From: Clostridiales bacterium
GTDB taxonomy: Bacteria > Bacillota > Clostridia > Tissierellales > Sedimentibacteraceae
Reading direction: 5' to 3'
Length of the DNA: 7,113 nucleotides
Assembly: GCA_003497505.1 (NCBI GenBank)
Contig: DNNV01000318.1
Coordinates: forward strand, 1 to 7,113
The notes beneath the pieces were generated by a model that saw only the letters and a list, made by a program, of their open reading frames with translations, was not told the DNA's origin and did no database searches. The translations under genes and the position numbers were made by a program. This document shows, one piece after another, positions 1-5,965 of this stretch; positions within the stretch are counted from its first letter, which is position 1; each line of letters opens with the position of its first letter.

Positions 1-726
1 GAAATTTAAAGCTATCCATGCTTTTTCTTTATGCTCAGCTGTGAGCTCACCCAAGCATGTACCTTCATTCAGGCCTGCCAGATGGCATATTTCTTTGCTT
101 ATGAATGGACTGAGCCCTATGAAGCTTCCGTAAAAAAAGTTGTAAATCAAAATTCCGCCGTTTGCGTTGTTTATTTTGTCAAGAAACAATTCCTTTGTTG
201 CATCCAATGGATTGAGCTTATCCTGCTGTGGAGGAATGACATACTTAAGTCCCGGGTATACCTGCCTTACTGAGCTTACATTTTCAGCCACCCTTTTTAT
301 TGAATCAATTATGGTGCGGCTTTCTGTATTTATGAAAATAATATTGCTGTGCTTGCCCATTATTTCTGTTATTATGGACTTATGCACCGTAGTATCAAGC
401 TCATCCTTGCATTCGAAGGTTATTTCGAGGATTCTGTCAAAATTGATTTGAGATACGTCCGTAACCCGTGCTCCTGACAGATGCTTTCTTAAAAGCATGC
501 AGAACATGGGGGGCTGTTCCGGATTTTTCCTTGTTATGTCCGTTGTATGAATTCTCGGGTTGCTGCTTGCCGAGGTTATTAAAAGCTTGTAATTTTCTCC
601 GTGGTTTCTTATAGTTAAAACCACCTCGTTTTTATCGGGCTGGTAGATTTTATCCACCCTGCCGCCAATTAATTTATTATATAAATCATTTTGTATGCTG
701 TTTAAAAAAATACCGTCTAATGACAT
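1..726 (-). CDS. rqcH: RqcH (NFACT family, Rqc2/NEMF homologue), N-terminal part, cut by window edge
   Basis: RqcH binds 50S subunits still carrying a stalled peptidyl-tRNA and recruits tRNA-Ala to add a C-terminal alanine tail that marks the chain for degradation. Older annotations call this family fibronectin-binding protein FbpA/YloA. The frame stays open from the ATG at 726 down to base 1, giving 242 residues of a family usually about 550-600 long, so only most of the NFACT-N domain is visible. Recognisable motifs are QPDKNE (29-34), NPRIH (56-60), PPMFCMLLRKHL (73-83), MGKHSN (123-128) and GLSPFISKEI (204-213). An Asp-Arg pair falls at 97-98, the same place as the D97/R98 pair needed for tailing in B. 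subtilis RqcH, so the protein looks active. The start is supported by AGGAGG (plus-strand bases 733-738), 6 bases upstream. It is divergent from yicC, and yloA lies near yloC in B. subtilis too. The C-terminal coiled coil and NFACT-R domain lie outside the window. Confidence 0.95.
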   Translation of the reverse strand, partial: MSLDGIFLNSIQNDLYNKLIGGRVDKIYQPDKNEVVLTIRNHGENYKLLITSASSNPRIHTTDITRKNPEQPPMFCMLLRKHLSGARVTDVSQINFDRILEITFECKDELDTTVHKSIITEIMGKHSNIIFINTESRTIIDSIKRVAENVSSVRQVYPGLKYVIPPQQDKLNPLDATKELFLDKINNANGGILIYNFFYGSFIGLSPFISKEICHLAGLNEGTCLGELTAEHKEKAWIALNF

Positions 727-768
727 TTCAGACCTCCTGAGTAACTAAATTAGCGATAAGGTTACTAT

Positions 769-796
769 ATTGTACCACATTATTGCGTGGTGTCAT
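769..796 (-). promoter_or_regulatory. Predicted sigma-A promoter of rqcH
   Basis: Read on the minus strand, ATGACA (plus-strand 791-796, 5 of 6 matches to TTGACA) and TACAAT (769-774, 5 of 6 matches to TATAAT) are 16 bases apart. A TGG precedes the -10, giving an extended -10 (TGn) element. Transcription should start near 762, leaving a leader of about 35 bases before the rqcH ATG. The spacer contains the inverted repeat listed separately. This is a match to consensus only, with no experimental support. Confidence 0.6.
774..791. repeat. Short inverted repeat in the rqcH promoter spacer
   Basis: ACCAC (774-778) and GTGGT (787-791) form 5-bp arms separated by 8 bases. They fill the space between the -35 and -10 of the predicted rqcH promoter, just touching both. 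The size and placement would suit a repressor operator. However, a 5-bp repeat can arise by chance, so the role is speculative. Confidence 0.35.
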
Positions 797-816
797 GGAA
801 AATATTTTAATTTTTA

Positions 817-844
817 TTTACTAATTGAATTTTAGTGTTATAAT
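817..844 (+). promoter_or_regulatory. Predicted sigma-A promoter of the yicC operon
   Basis: A perfect TATAAT at 839-844 is preceded by TG at 836-837, an extended -10 (TGn) arrangement. A weak -35, TTTACT (817-822, 4 of 6 matches to TTGACA), lies 16 bases upstream. Transcription should begin near 851, giving a leader of about 80 bases before the yicC ATG at 932. I see no hairpin or riboswitch-like structure in that leader. This is the only good promoter I see upstream of yicC, so it probably drives yicC-remA-gmk-rpoZ. Confidence 0.6.
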
Positions 845-920
845 AAATAATAATGGTACAACTATGTTTCTTTTTCGGATACAAAAATTAAAAATGTTCA
901 TAAATACAGAATATAGATAT

Positions 921-925
921 TGGAG
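921..925 (+). promoter_or_regulatory. Ribosome binding site deciding the yicC start
   Basis: TGGAG lies 6 bases before the ATG at 932. An in-frame TTG at 920 could extend the protein by four residues, but it would overlap this site and has no binding site of its own. The ATG at 932 also puts the family's SMTGYG motif at its usual place close to the N-terminus. Confidence 0.75.
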
Positions 926-931
926 AATGAA

Positions 932-1819
932 ATGGCTGATATATTGAGTATGACCGGTTACGGCAAAGGGGAATGCAACGACGGCAAAAGAGTAATAACA
1001 GCGGAAATAAAGACAATCAACAACAGATATTGCGATATAAACATTAAAACACCAAGACATCTGCGGTTTTTTGAGGATAATATAAGAAAAATCTTGAAAA
1101 ACGGCGTTCAAAGGGGTAGAATAGATGTATATATCAATATAGACTATTTGAGTGAGTCGGATACGGTAATTGTTCCTAACCTATGTCTGGCTAAGCAGTA
1201 CAAGACAGCCATTGATGAAGTAAGGAATGAACTGAATTTAAGCAGCAATATTTCGCTGGATACAATAATAAAGTTTCAGGACGTGCTTGTTGCCAAGGAA
1301 GATACGGAGGATGAAGAGGAGCTTCGCATATGTGTTGAGACAGCAATGAACAATGCTGTTGAGAACCTCATCCGCATGAGGGCTTCCGAAGGCGAGCAGC
1401 TCAAGGCCGACATAAGGTCAAGCACGGAGAAGACCATGGAGCTTATGGGGGAAATTGCTAAAAATGCCGAGACAATAGTTGCAGATTACAGAACGAAGTT
1501 TGAGGCCAGAATAAAGGAACTCCTAGGGAGCAACCATGAGCTTGACGAGAACAGGCTTTACAATGAAATTGTAATTTATGCCGATAAAAGTGATATTAAT
1601 GAAGAAATTGTAAGATTCAAATCTCATATGTCCCAGCTTTCGGGAGTGCTGAAGGATGGGGGACCTGTAGGAAGGAAACTTGATTTTATCATTCAGGAAT
1701 CTAACAGGGAAATTAACACCATAGGATCTAAAATAGGAAACCTTGAAATAATTCAGATGGTTATAGAAATAAAGAACTTATTGGAGAAAATCAGAGAGCA
1801 AATACAAAATATAGAATAG
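932..1819 (+). CDS. yicC: YicC/YloC family endoribonuclease
   Basis: The 295-residue protein matches the YicC family (YicC-like N-terminal domain plus DUF1732). Members in E. coli and B. subtilis (YloC) have been reported as endoribonucleases acting in RNA turnover in the cytoplasm. The N-terminus carries SMTGYG (6-11), then EIKTINNRY (25-33) and an RGRIDVYI segment (61-68), all family landmarks. The middle (roughly 95-205) is charged and helical, with the conserved RASEGEQL stretch (150-157). The C-terminal DUF1732 (about 207-295) has ADKSDINEE, the NREINT box (258-263) and the usual REQIQNIE ending. Length is normal for the family (about 290). It is first in the operon; its TAG stop overlaps the ribosome binding site of remA, suggesting translational coupling. 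The family call is secure; the substrate in this organism is unknown. Confidence 0.95.
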   Translation: MADILSMTGYGKGECNDGKRVITAEIKTINNRYCDINIKTPRHLRFFEDNIRKILKNGVQRGRIDVYINIDYLSESDTVIVPNLCLAKQYKTAIDEVRNELNLSSNISLDTIIKFQDVLVAKEDTEDEEELRICVETAMNNAVENLIRMRASEGEQLKADIRSSTEKTMELMGEIAKNAETIVADYRTKFEARIKELLGSNHELDENRLYNEIVIYADKSDINEEIVRFKSHMSQLSGVLKDGGPVGRKLDFIIQESNREINTIGSKIGNLEIIQMVIEIKNLLEKIREQIQNIE

Positions 1820-1830
1820 GAGAAAATTAA

Positions 1831-2088
1831 ATGGCAAACAATACTATAAATATAGGATTCGGTAACATAGCGTTATCTAATAGAATTATAGCAATTGTAA
1901 GTCCTGAATCGGCACCTATCAAGCGAGTAATACAGGAAACAAGAGAAAAAGGAAAGCTTATCGATGCTACTTACGGAAGAAAGACAAGAGCAGTTATTAT
2001 AACAGATTGTGAATATGTGATACTATCGGCAATTCAGCCGGATACAATGGCACAGAGATTTGAAAACAACAACCACAATATTAGATAG
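1831..2088 (+). CDS. remA: RemA family DNA-binding regulator (DUF370)
   Basis: The 85-residue protein is clearly RemA/YlzA. In B. subtilis RemA is a small ring-forming DNA-binding protein that activates biofilm matrix and osmoprotection genes. The core matches closely: NIGFGNI (7-13), R18, [11 protein letters not shown] (22-32), LIDATYGR (43-50), TRAVI (52-56) and ILSAIQP (64-70). R18 and P29, positions where B. subtilis loss-of-function mutations have been described, are both present. No membrane segment or extra domain is seen. It sits 11 bases after yicC with AGGAG at 1818-1822, and 10 bases before gmk; this placement is conserved in many Bacillota. The family is certain. The target genes here cannot be deduced, because none of the known matrix genes lies in the window. 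Confidence 0.94.
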   Translation: MANNTINIGFGNIALSNRIIAIVSPESAPIKRVIQETREKGKLIDATYGRKTRAVIITDCEYVILSAIQPDTMAQRFENNNHNIR

Positions 2089-2092
2089 AGGT
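2088..2092 (+). promoter_or_regulatory. Ribosome binding site deciding the gmk start
   Basis: GAGGT begins on the last base of the remA stop codon TAG (2086-2088). Two adjacent ATG codons follow at 2096 and 2099. Spacing is 3 bases to the first and 6 to the second, so 2099 is the better start. A TTG at 2060 in the same frame lies inside remA and would add 13 residues that do not resemble the family. Confidence 0.7.
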
Positions 2093-2098
2093 AATATG

Positions 2099-2704
2099 AT
2101 GGACAACGGATTATTGGTGGTGATATCAGGTCCTTCCGGAGCTGGAAAGGGAACAATATGCAGAAGGCTCAGAGAAGTTATGAGGGACTTGAAGGTTTCA
2201 GTGTCAGCTACCACACGGAAGCCAAGAGAAGGTGAAAAAGAAGGCGAAAGTTACTTTTTTATTGAAGAGGAAGAGTTTGTAAATAGAATAAATAATGATG
2301 AGTTTCTTGAATACGCCAGGGTTTACGGAAATTATTACGGAACACCGAAGGAAGAGGTGTTTAAACAGCTTCAGGATGGAAATGATATTATACTGGAAAT
2401 AGATATTCAAGGAGCACTTCAGGTAAAGAAAAACTGTCCGAGGGGAGTATTTATATTTATACTTCCTCCGTCATTAAAGGAGCTGCAAAACAGAATTGAA
2501 GGAAGAGGAACTGATTCAAAGGATGCCATTCTCAAACGGATGCAATGCGCATATGATGAATTGAATTATGCCTTTGAATATGACTATGTGGTGCTGAATG
2601 ATCAGGTGGACGAAGCAGTGGAAAAGATACAATGCATAATCAATGCGGAAAAGAACCGTGCAATCAGGAAAAATGCAATTATAAACAAAATTAGAGAGGT
2701 ATAG
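2099..2704 (+). CDS. gmk: Guanylate kinase
   Basis: Gmk transfers phosphate from ATP to GMP or dGMP to make GDP or dGDP, an essential step of guanine nucleotide synthesis and salvage in the cytoplasm. The 201-residue protein has the Walker A loop GPSGAGKGT (11-19). It also has the GMP-binding residues expected from the E. coli enzyme, S36, R40, R43 and Y52, in SATTRKPREG and ESYFF. Other landmarks are the EYA...YYGTP segment (71-83), the LEIDIQGA strand (99-106) and the lid arginine in RGTDS (136-140). Length is typical (about 200-210). It lies 10 bases after remA and 1 base before rpoZ, with no promoter visible between. In Bacillota this enzyme is a known target of (p)ppGpp inhibition; whether that holds here is inference. 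Starting at 2096 would only add one methionine. Confidence 0.98.
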   Translation: MDNGLLVVISGPSGAGKGTICRRLREVMRDLKVSVSATTRKPREGEKEGESYFFIEEEEFVNRINNDEFLEYARVYGNYYGTPKEEVFKQLQDGNDIILEIDIQGALQVKKNCPRGVFIFILPPSLKELQNRIEGRGTDSKDAILKRMQCAYDELNYAFEYDYVVLNDQVDEAVEKIQCIINAEKNRAIRKNAIINKIREV

Positions 2705-2705
2705 A

Positions 2706-3035
2706 ATGAAAAAAATATCAATTGACGAATTAATAGATATGGTGGACAGCAGATATTCTCTTGTTACAGTGGTTTCAAAAAGAGCGAGGCAAATAATCGA
2801 CGGCTCGGATGTAATGGTGAAAACAGCCACAACAAAGCCGGTGGCAATTGCTATTGAAGAATTTTACGAAGATAAGTACCAGCCTATTTATGAGTACGAC
2901 CAATATCTTAAGGATCTCCAGGAATCGGAGGAGGGAAAATCCGATGAAGAGCTGAGCTCCGACGAAGAGGCAGAAGCAGCAGAAGAAGCCGAAGCTTCCG
3001 AGACTGAGGCAGAAGAGGAACAATCCAACGAATAA
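2706..3035 (+). CDS. rpoZ: RNA polymerase omega subunit with acidic C-terminal tail
   Basis: Omega helps assemble and stabilise RNA polymerase by clamping the beta-prime subunit. The 109-residue protein starts with the typical omega core: IDELIDMVDSRYSLV (6-20), SKRARQI (24-30) and KPVAIAIEEF (44-53). From about residue 73 the sequence becomes a low-complexity tail of 37 residues, 19 of them Glu or Asp and only one Lys, that is not part of the omega fold. Many Bacillota omegas end near 65-75 residues, so the tail is an extension. The start is supported by AGAGG (2695-2699), 6 bases upstream; the gmk stop (2702-2704) falls inside that spacing. Gene order after gmk is the conserved one (B. subtilis yloH). 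A strong hairpin follows the stop, so rpoZ may be the last gene of its transcript for some of the messages. Confidence 0.95.
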   Translation: MKKISIDELIDMVDSRYSLVTVVSKRARQIIDGSDVMVKTATTKPVAIAIEEFYEDKYQPIYEYDQYLKDLQESEEGKSDEELSSDEEAEAAEEAEASETEAEEEQSNE

Positions 3036-3037
3036 TT

Positions 3038-3070
3038 AATAATCAGTCCCCGGACTGATTATTTCATTTT
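3038..3070 (+). terminator. Intrinsic terminator or attenuator between rpoZ and priA
   Basis: A perfect inverted repeat starts 3 bases after the rpoZ stop. Left arm AATAATCAGTC (3038-3048), loop CCCG (3049-3052) and right arm GACTGATTATT (3053-3063) make an 11-bp stem; a further C-G pair could close inside the loop. The outer half of the stem is AT-rich and the right arm runs into a T-rich tract, TTATTTCATTTT (3059-3070), as in a rho-independent terminator, although A and C interrupt the T run. On the minus strand no T tract follows. No good promoter is seen between the hairpin and priA, so partial read-through is likely. Confidence 0.68.
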
Positions 3071-3087
3071 CACCAGCGGGAGTATTT

Positions 3088-5505
3088 ATGTATAACTATT
3101 TTGTTCAGGTAATATTAAACAACAATTCAAAAAGTATAGACCAGCTTTTTACCTACGGTGTGCCAAAGGAGCTTGAGGAAAGAGCAGAGACGGGAAGACG
3201 TGTCAAGGTGAGCTTTGGGAGAAACAGGCATATGATAGATGCTCTTATAGTTTCGGTTGACAGCTCCTGTGAACTTCCGACGGATAAAATCAAGCCCATA
3301 GAGGATGTACTTGACGACTATCCCGTAGTAAGTCCTGAAATGATAAGGTTGGTATTTTGGATAAGAGAACGCTATATATGCAAATATTCCGATGCGGTTA
3401 GACTTCTGATTCCAGCAATGATAAAATATGAGCACATCATTACGGTAAAGGCCGTGCAGTCTCAACCGGCAGAAGCGATATTGAATGAAAAAGAAAAAGA
3501 GCTTTATACGCTGATTAAAGAAGGGCCGCCGGAGCTTGAGAAATTGAAAAAATCATATGGCGGAAGCGATATATATATAATTCTCAGCAACCTTAAGGAT
3601 AAGGGGCTCATTGAGCTTGCAAGCAGAGAAAAGGTTAACGGGAAAAGTGCTTACGAGAAATATGTTTCTCTTGCAGAAAATGAAGATGCTGGCAGCAAAG
3701 AAGTTAAAAGGACAGAAAATCAGGCAAAAATAATAGATTATCTCAAAAATGAGCAAAGGGTAAGTGTAAAGAAGCTTTCAGAAGAGCTTGGCGTATCTGC
3801 GGCAATAATAAACAACCTGATTAAGAAAAATGTGCTGAAGGAAGAATATGTCTTGTATGATGAAGAGGAAGAACTCAGCATTTCTGATGGACCGATCCTT
3901 AATGAAGAGCAGCGGAATGCATGCGACAGTGTCATTTCCTCTGAAAGCAAAGTATTTCTCATGCAGGGAGTTACGGGCAGCGGCAAGACCGAAGTGTATA
4001 TGAGCATCATAGAGCATTATATAAAAGAAAATAAGCAAAGTATAATGCTTGTTCCGGAAATTTCTCTAACGGCGCAGACAATAGAAAGATTTAAAAAAAG
4101 ATTTGGAAATAAAATTGCGGTATTTCATTCACGGCTCACTAAAAAGGAAAAATTCATACAGTGGAGCAAGGTATACAACAGGGAGGCTGATGTTGTGATC
4201 GGTGCCCGTTCCGCAATATTTGCACCAATAAGAAAGCTTGGAGCAATTGTTATTGATGAGGAGCACGAGGACAGCTACATATCCTCCATATCACCTAAAT
4301 ACGATACGGTTGAGGTTGCCATAAAAATGGCACATATGCTGGGAGGCAAGGTTGTATTGGGCACAGCCACCCCATCGGTGAACACATACTTCATGGCAAT
4401 GAAGGGGCAGATAGAGAAAATCGAGCTTAAAAAGCGTGTAAACAACCAGATGCCAGATATAAAAATCGTGGACATGAGCGCAGAGCTTGACAAGGGGAAC
4501 AACACATTGCTCAGTGAGGAGCTTTATGAGAGTATGAAGCTGTCTCTGTCCAGAAGGGAACAGGTGATACTGTTTTTAAATAAAAGAGGATATTCCGGAT
4601 TTCTGTCCTGCAAGAAGTGCGGCCATGTTGTGAAATGCGACCGCTGTGATGTTTCGATGACATACCATATAAGGGGCAACATGCTTAAATGCCACTACTG
4701 CGGAAGGACGAAAAAAATGCTGTACAGCTGTCCGAAGTGCGGAAGTGATAAAATCGAGCAGTTCAGCGCGGGGACTCAGCATGTTGAAAAGCTTGTTAAG
4801 CAGCTGTTTCCAAAGTCAGCTGTGGAAAGAATGGATTTGGACTCCATGACAGACAGAGATGCCTATGAAAATATATATAAAGACTTTAAAGAAGGAAGAA
4901 TTGATATATTAATAGGCACACAGATGCTTGCCAAGGGCTTTGATTTTCCTCAGGTAACAACTGTTGGAGTACTTTCAGCTGATGCAATTTTGAATTTGCC
5001 ATTTTACAACTCAAGTGAAAAGACCTTCCAGCTCATTACTCAGGTAAGCGGCAGGGCAGGGAGAGGAAGCAAGAAGGGGCGTGTTTATGTACAGACCTAC
5101 GAGCCGCAGAATTTTATTATCAACGCAGCAAGAGCCAATAATTATGAAGTTTTTATTAACGAAGAATTAAAACTCAGAAAAGAATTTGCATTTCCGCCAT
5201 TTATTAATATAATGAATATATGCCTTATTTCAAAAAATGAGGAGCTAATAAATAAAGTTGCATATGATAAATATGAAGAGCTTAAAAATCTTGTGATGGA
5301 TATGGTTGCGGAAAGAAGCCTGCTGCTGTACAAACCGGTGCAGCACTCTATATACAAGGTGAATGACGAATACAGAATAAATCTGTTTATAAAGGTTTCG
5401 AATCATGCTTTGAGCAATTTGAAAAAAATTCTTCGGAGCGTCTACATGGAAAAAGACTTGGAAAATATAAGAGTTAGTATTAATATAAATACAGATACAA
5501 TATAG
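3088..5505 (+). CDS. priA: Primosomal replication-restart helicase PriA
   Basis: PriA recognises abandoned replication forks and D-loops and reloads the replicative helicase; it is a 3'-to-5' superfamily 2 DNA helicase. The 805-residue length fits the family. Order of domains: 3'-DNA-end-binding domain (about 1-105), two winged-helix-like stretches (about 134-178 and 211-253), helicase lobe 1 with Walker A GVTGSGKT (294-301), LVPEISLT, DEEH (390-393) and GTATPS (425-430). The zinc-binding insertion has all eight cysteines (508, 511, 517, 520, 535, 538, 548, 551). Lobe 2 has GTQMLAKGFDFP (610-621) and QVSGRAGR (652-659), followed by the C-terminal domain. The start has GGGAG (3078-3082), 5 bases upstream. 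Some residues after DEEH and before QVSGRAGR look unusual. It is probably transcribed with def-fmt-rsmB, by read-through or from a promoter I cannot see. The coaBC gene often found just before it is absent. Confidence 0.98.
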   Translation: MYNYFVQVILNNNSKSIDQLFTYGVPKELEERAETGRRVKVSFGRNRHMIDALIVSVDSSCELPTDKIKPIEDVLDDYPVVSPEMIRLVFWIRERYICKYSDAVRLLIPAMIKYEHIITVKAVQSQPAEAILNEKEKELYTLIKEGPPELEKLKKSYGGSDIYIILSNLKDKGLIELASREKVNGKSAYEKYVSLAENEDAGSKEVKRTENQAKIIDYLKNEQRVSVKKLSEELGVSAAIINNLIKKNVLKEEYVLYDEEEELSISDGPILNEEQRNACDSVISSESKVFLMQGVTGSGKTEVYMSIIEHYIKENKQSIMLVPEISLTAQTIERFKKRFGNKIAVFHSRLTKKEKFIQWSKVYNREADVVIGARSAIFAPIRKLGAIVIDEEHEDSYISSISPKYDTVEVAIKMAHMLGGKVVLGTATPSVNTYFMAMKGQIEKIELKKRVNNQMPDIKIVDMSAELDKGNNTLLSEELYESMKLSLSRREQVILFLNKRGYSGFLSCKKCGHVVKCDRCDVSMTYHIRGNMLKCHYCGRTKKMLYSCPKCGSDKIEQFSAGTQHVEKLVKQLFPKSAVERMDLDSMTDRDAYENIYKDFKEGRIDILIGTQMLAKGFDFPQVTTVGVLSADAILNLPFYNSSEKTFQLITQVSGRAGRGSKKGRVYVQTYEPQNFIINAARANNYEVFINEELKLRKEFAFPPFINIMNICLISKNEELINKVAYDKYEELKNLVMDMVAERSLLLYKPVQHSIYKVNDEYRINLFIKVSNHALSNLKKILRSVYMEKDLENIRVSININTDTI

Positions 5506-5509
5506 GAGG
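5504..5509 (+). promoter_or_regulatory. def ribosome binding site overlapping the priA stop
   Basis: The perfect AGGAGG shares its first two bases with the priA stop TAG (5503-5505) and lies 4 bases before the def ATG at 5514. A ribosome terminating on priA would sit on the def initiation site, which favours translational coupling. Confidence 0.75.
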
Positions 5510-5513
5510 ATAT

Positions 5514-5957
5514 ATGGCTTTAAGAAATTTGAGATATGAAGGCGATGAAATATTAAGGAAAAAAAGTAAGGAAGTAAGTGTTGTCGATGATAAAATAAGA
5601 ACACTTTTAGATGACATGGTTGAAACAATGTATGAAAAGGACGGCGTGGGTCTTGCTGCTCCGCAGGTGGGAATTTTAAAGCGCGTTATTGTTATAGATG
5701 TGGAAGATGGCAATGTGTATAAAATGGTTAATCCCGTGATTACAAAAAAATCAGGAGAGCAATGCGCTCAGGAGGGATGCTTGAGCGTTCGTGAAACAAA
5801 GGGAAATGTGAGCAGACCAATGTATGTGACCGTTGAGTATACGGACCAGGACGGCAATCATGTGAGGCTTGATGCCGAAGGGCTGCTTGCAAGGTGCATA
5901 TGCCATGAGATAGACCATTTAGACGGAATACTGTTCGTGGACAGAATTATATCATAG
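5514..5957 (+). CDS. def: Peptide deformylase
   Basis: Peptide deformylase is a metalloenzyme (usually Fe2+) that removes the formyl group from the N-terminal formyl-methionine of new proteins as they leave the ribosome. The 147-residue protein has all three family motifs: GVGLAAPQ (44-51), EGCLS (87-91) and HEIDH (131-135). The predicted metal ligands are C89, H131 and H135, the catalytic acid is E132, and Q51 should bind the formyl oxygen. The EGCLS form and short length fit the compact bacterial deformylases. The residue before the HEIDH motif is Cys (130), where Gln is common; I do not regard this as disabling. It lies 8 bases after priA and 8 bases before fmt, whose product adds the formyl group that Def removes, a pairing conserved across bacteria. 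Confidence 0.98.
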   Translation: MALRNLRYEGDEILRKKSKEVSVVDDKIRTLLDDMVETMYEKDGVGLAAPQVGILKRVIVIDVEDGNVYKMVNPVITKKSGEQCAQEGCLSVRETKGNVSRPMYVTVEYTDQDGNHVRLDAEGLLARCICHEIDHLDGILFVDRIIS

Positions 5958-5960
5958 GTG
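5956..5960 (+). promoter_or_regulatory. fmt ribosome binding site overlapping the def stop
   Basis: AGGTG matches the 3' part of the consensus GGAGGTGA and lies 5 bases before the fmt ATG at 5966. Its first two bases belong to the def stop TAG (5955-5957). A GGAG at 5960-5963 is only 2 bases from the ATG, too close to be the main site. Confidence 0.6.
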
Positions 5961-5965
5961 GAGAC

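Noticed and set aside
31..451. Plus-strand open frames of 80 and 94 codons
   Set aside because: They lie antisense to the clearly coding rqcH frame, have no convincing ribosome binding site and resemble no family.
853..891. A 12-codon open frame in the yicC leader
   Set aside because: It has no ribosome binding site and would begin almost at the predicted transcript start; nothing in its sequence suggests a regulatory leader peptide.
727..931. Riboswitch or T-box in the divergent region
   Set aside because: I looked for long stems, a T-box sequence and a terminator before yicC and found only promoter elements and short repeats.
821..1111. A 96-codon minus-strand frame over the start of yicC
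   Set aside because: It is antisense to conserved yicC codons and overlaps the yicC promoter; hydrophobic composition is what AT-rich antisense frames commonly give.
2060..2098. A longer gmk starting at TTG 2060 or ATG 2096
   Set aside because: The TTG lies inside remA without a binding site, and ATG 2096 is only 3 bases from GAGGT; start 2099 gives proper spacing and the usual distance to the P-loop.
2775..3023. A minus-strand frame rich in Phe, Leu and Cys that looks like a membrane protein
   Set aside because: It is the antisense reading of the Glu-rich rpoZ tail; GAA/GAG codons reversed give TTC/CTC, so the hydrophobicity is an artefact.
5245..5628. A 127-codon minus-strand frame spanning the priA/def junction
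   Set aside because: It crosses two well-supported plus-strand genes and has no recognisable domain, promoter or ribosome binding site.
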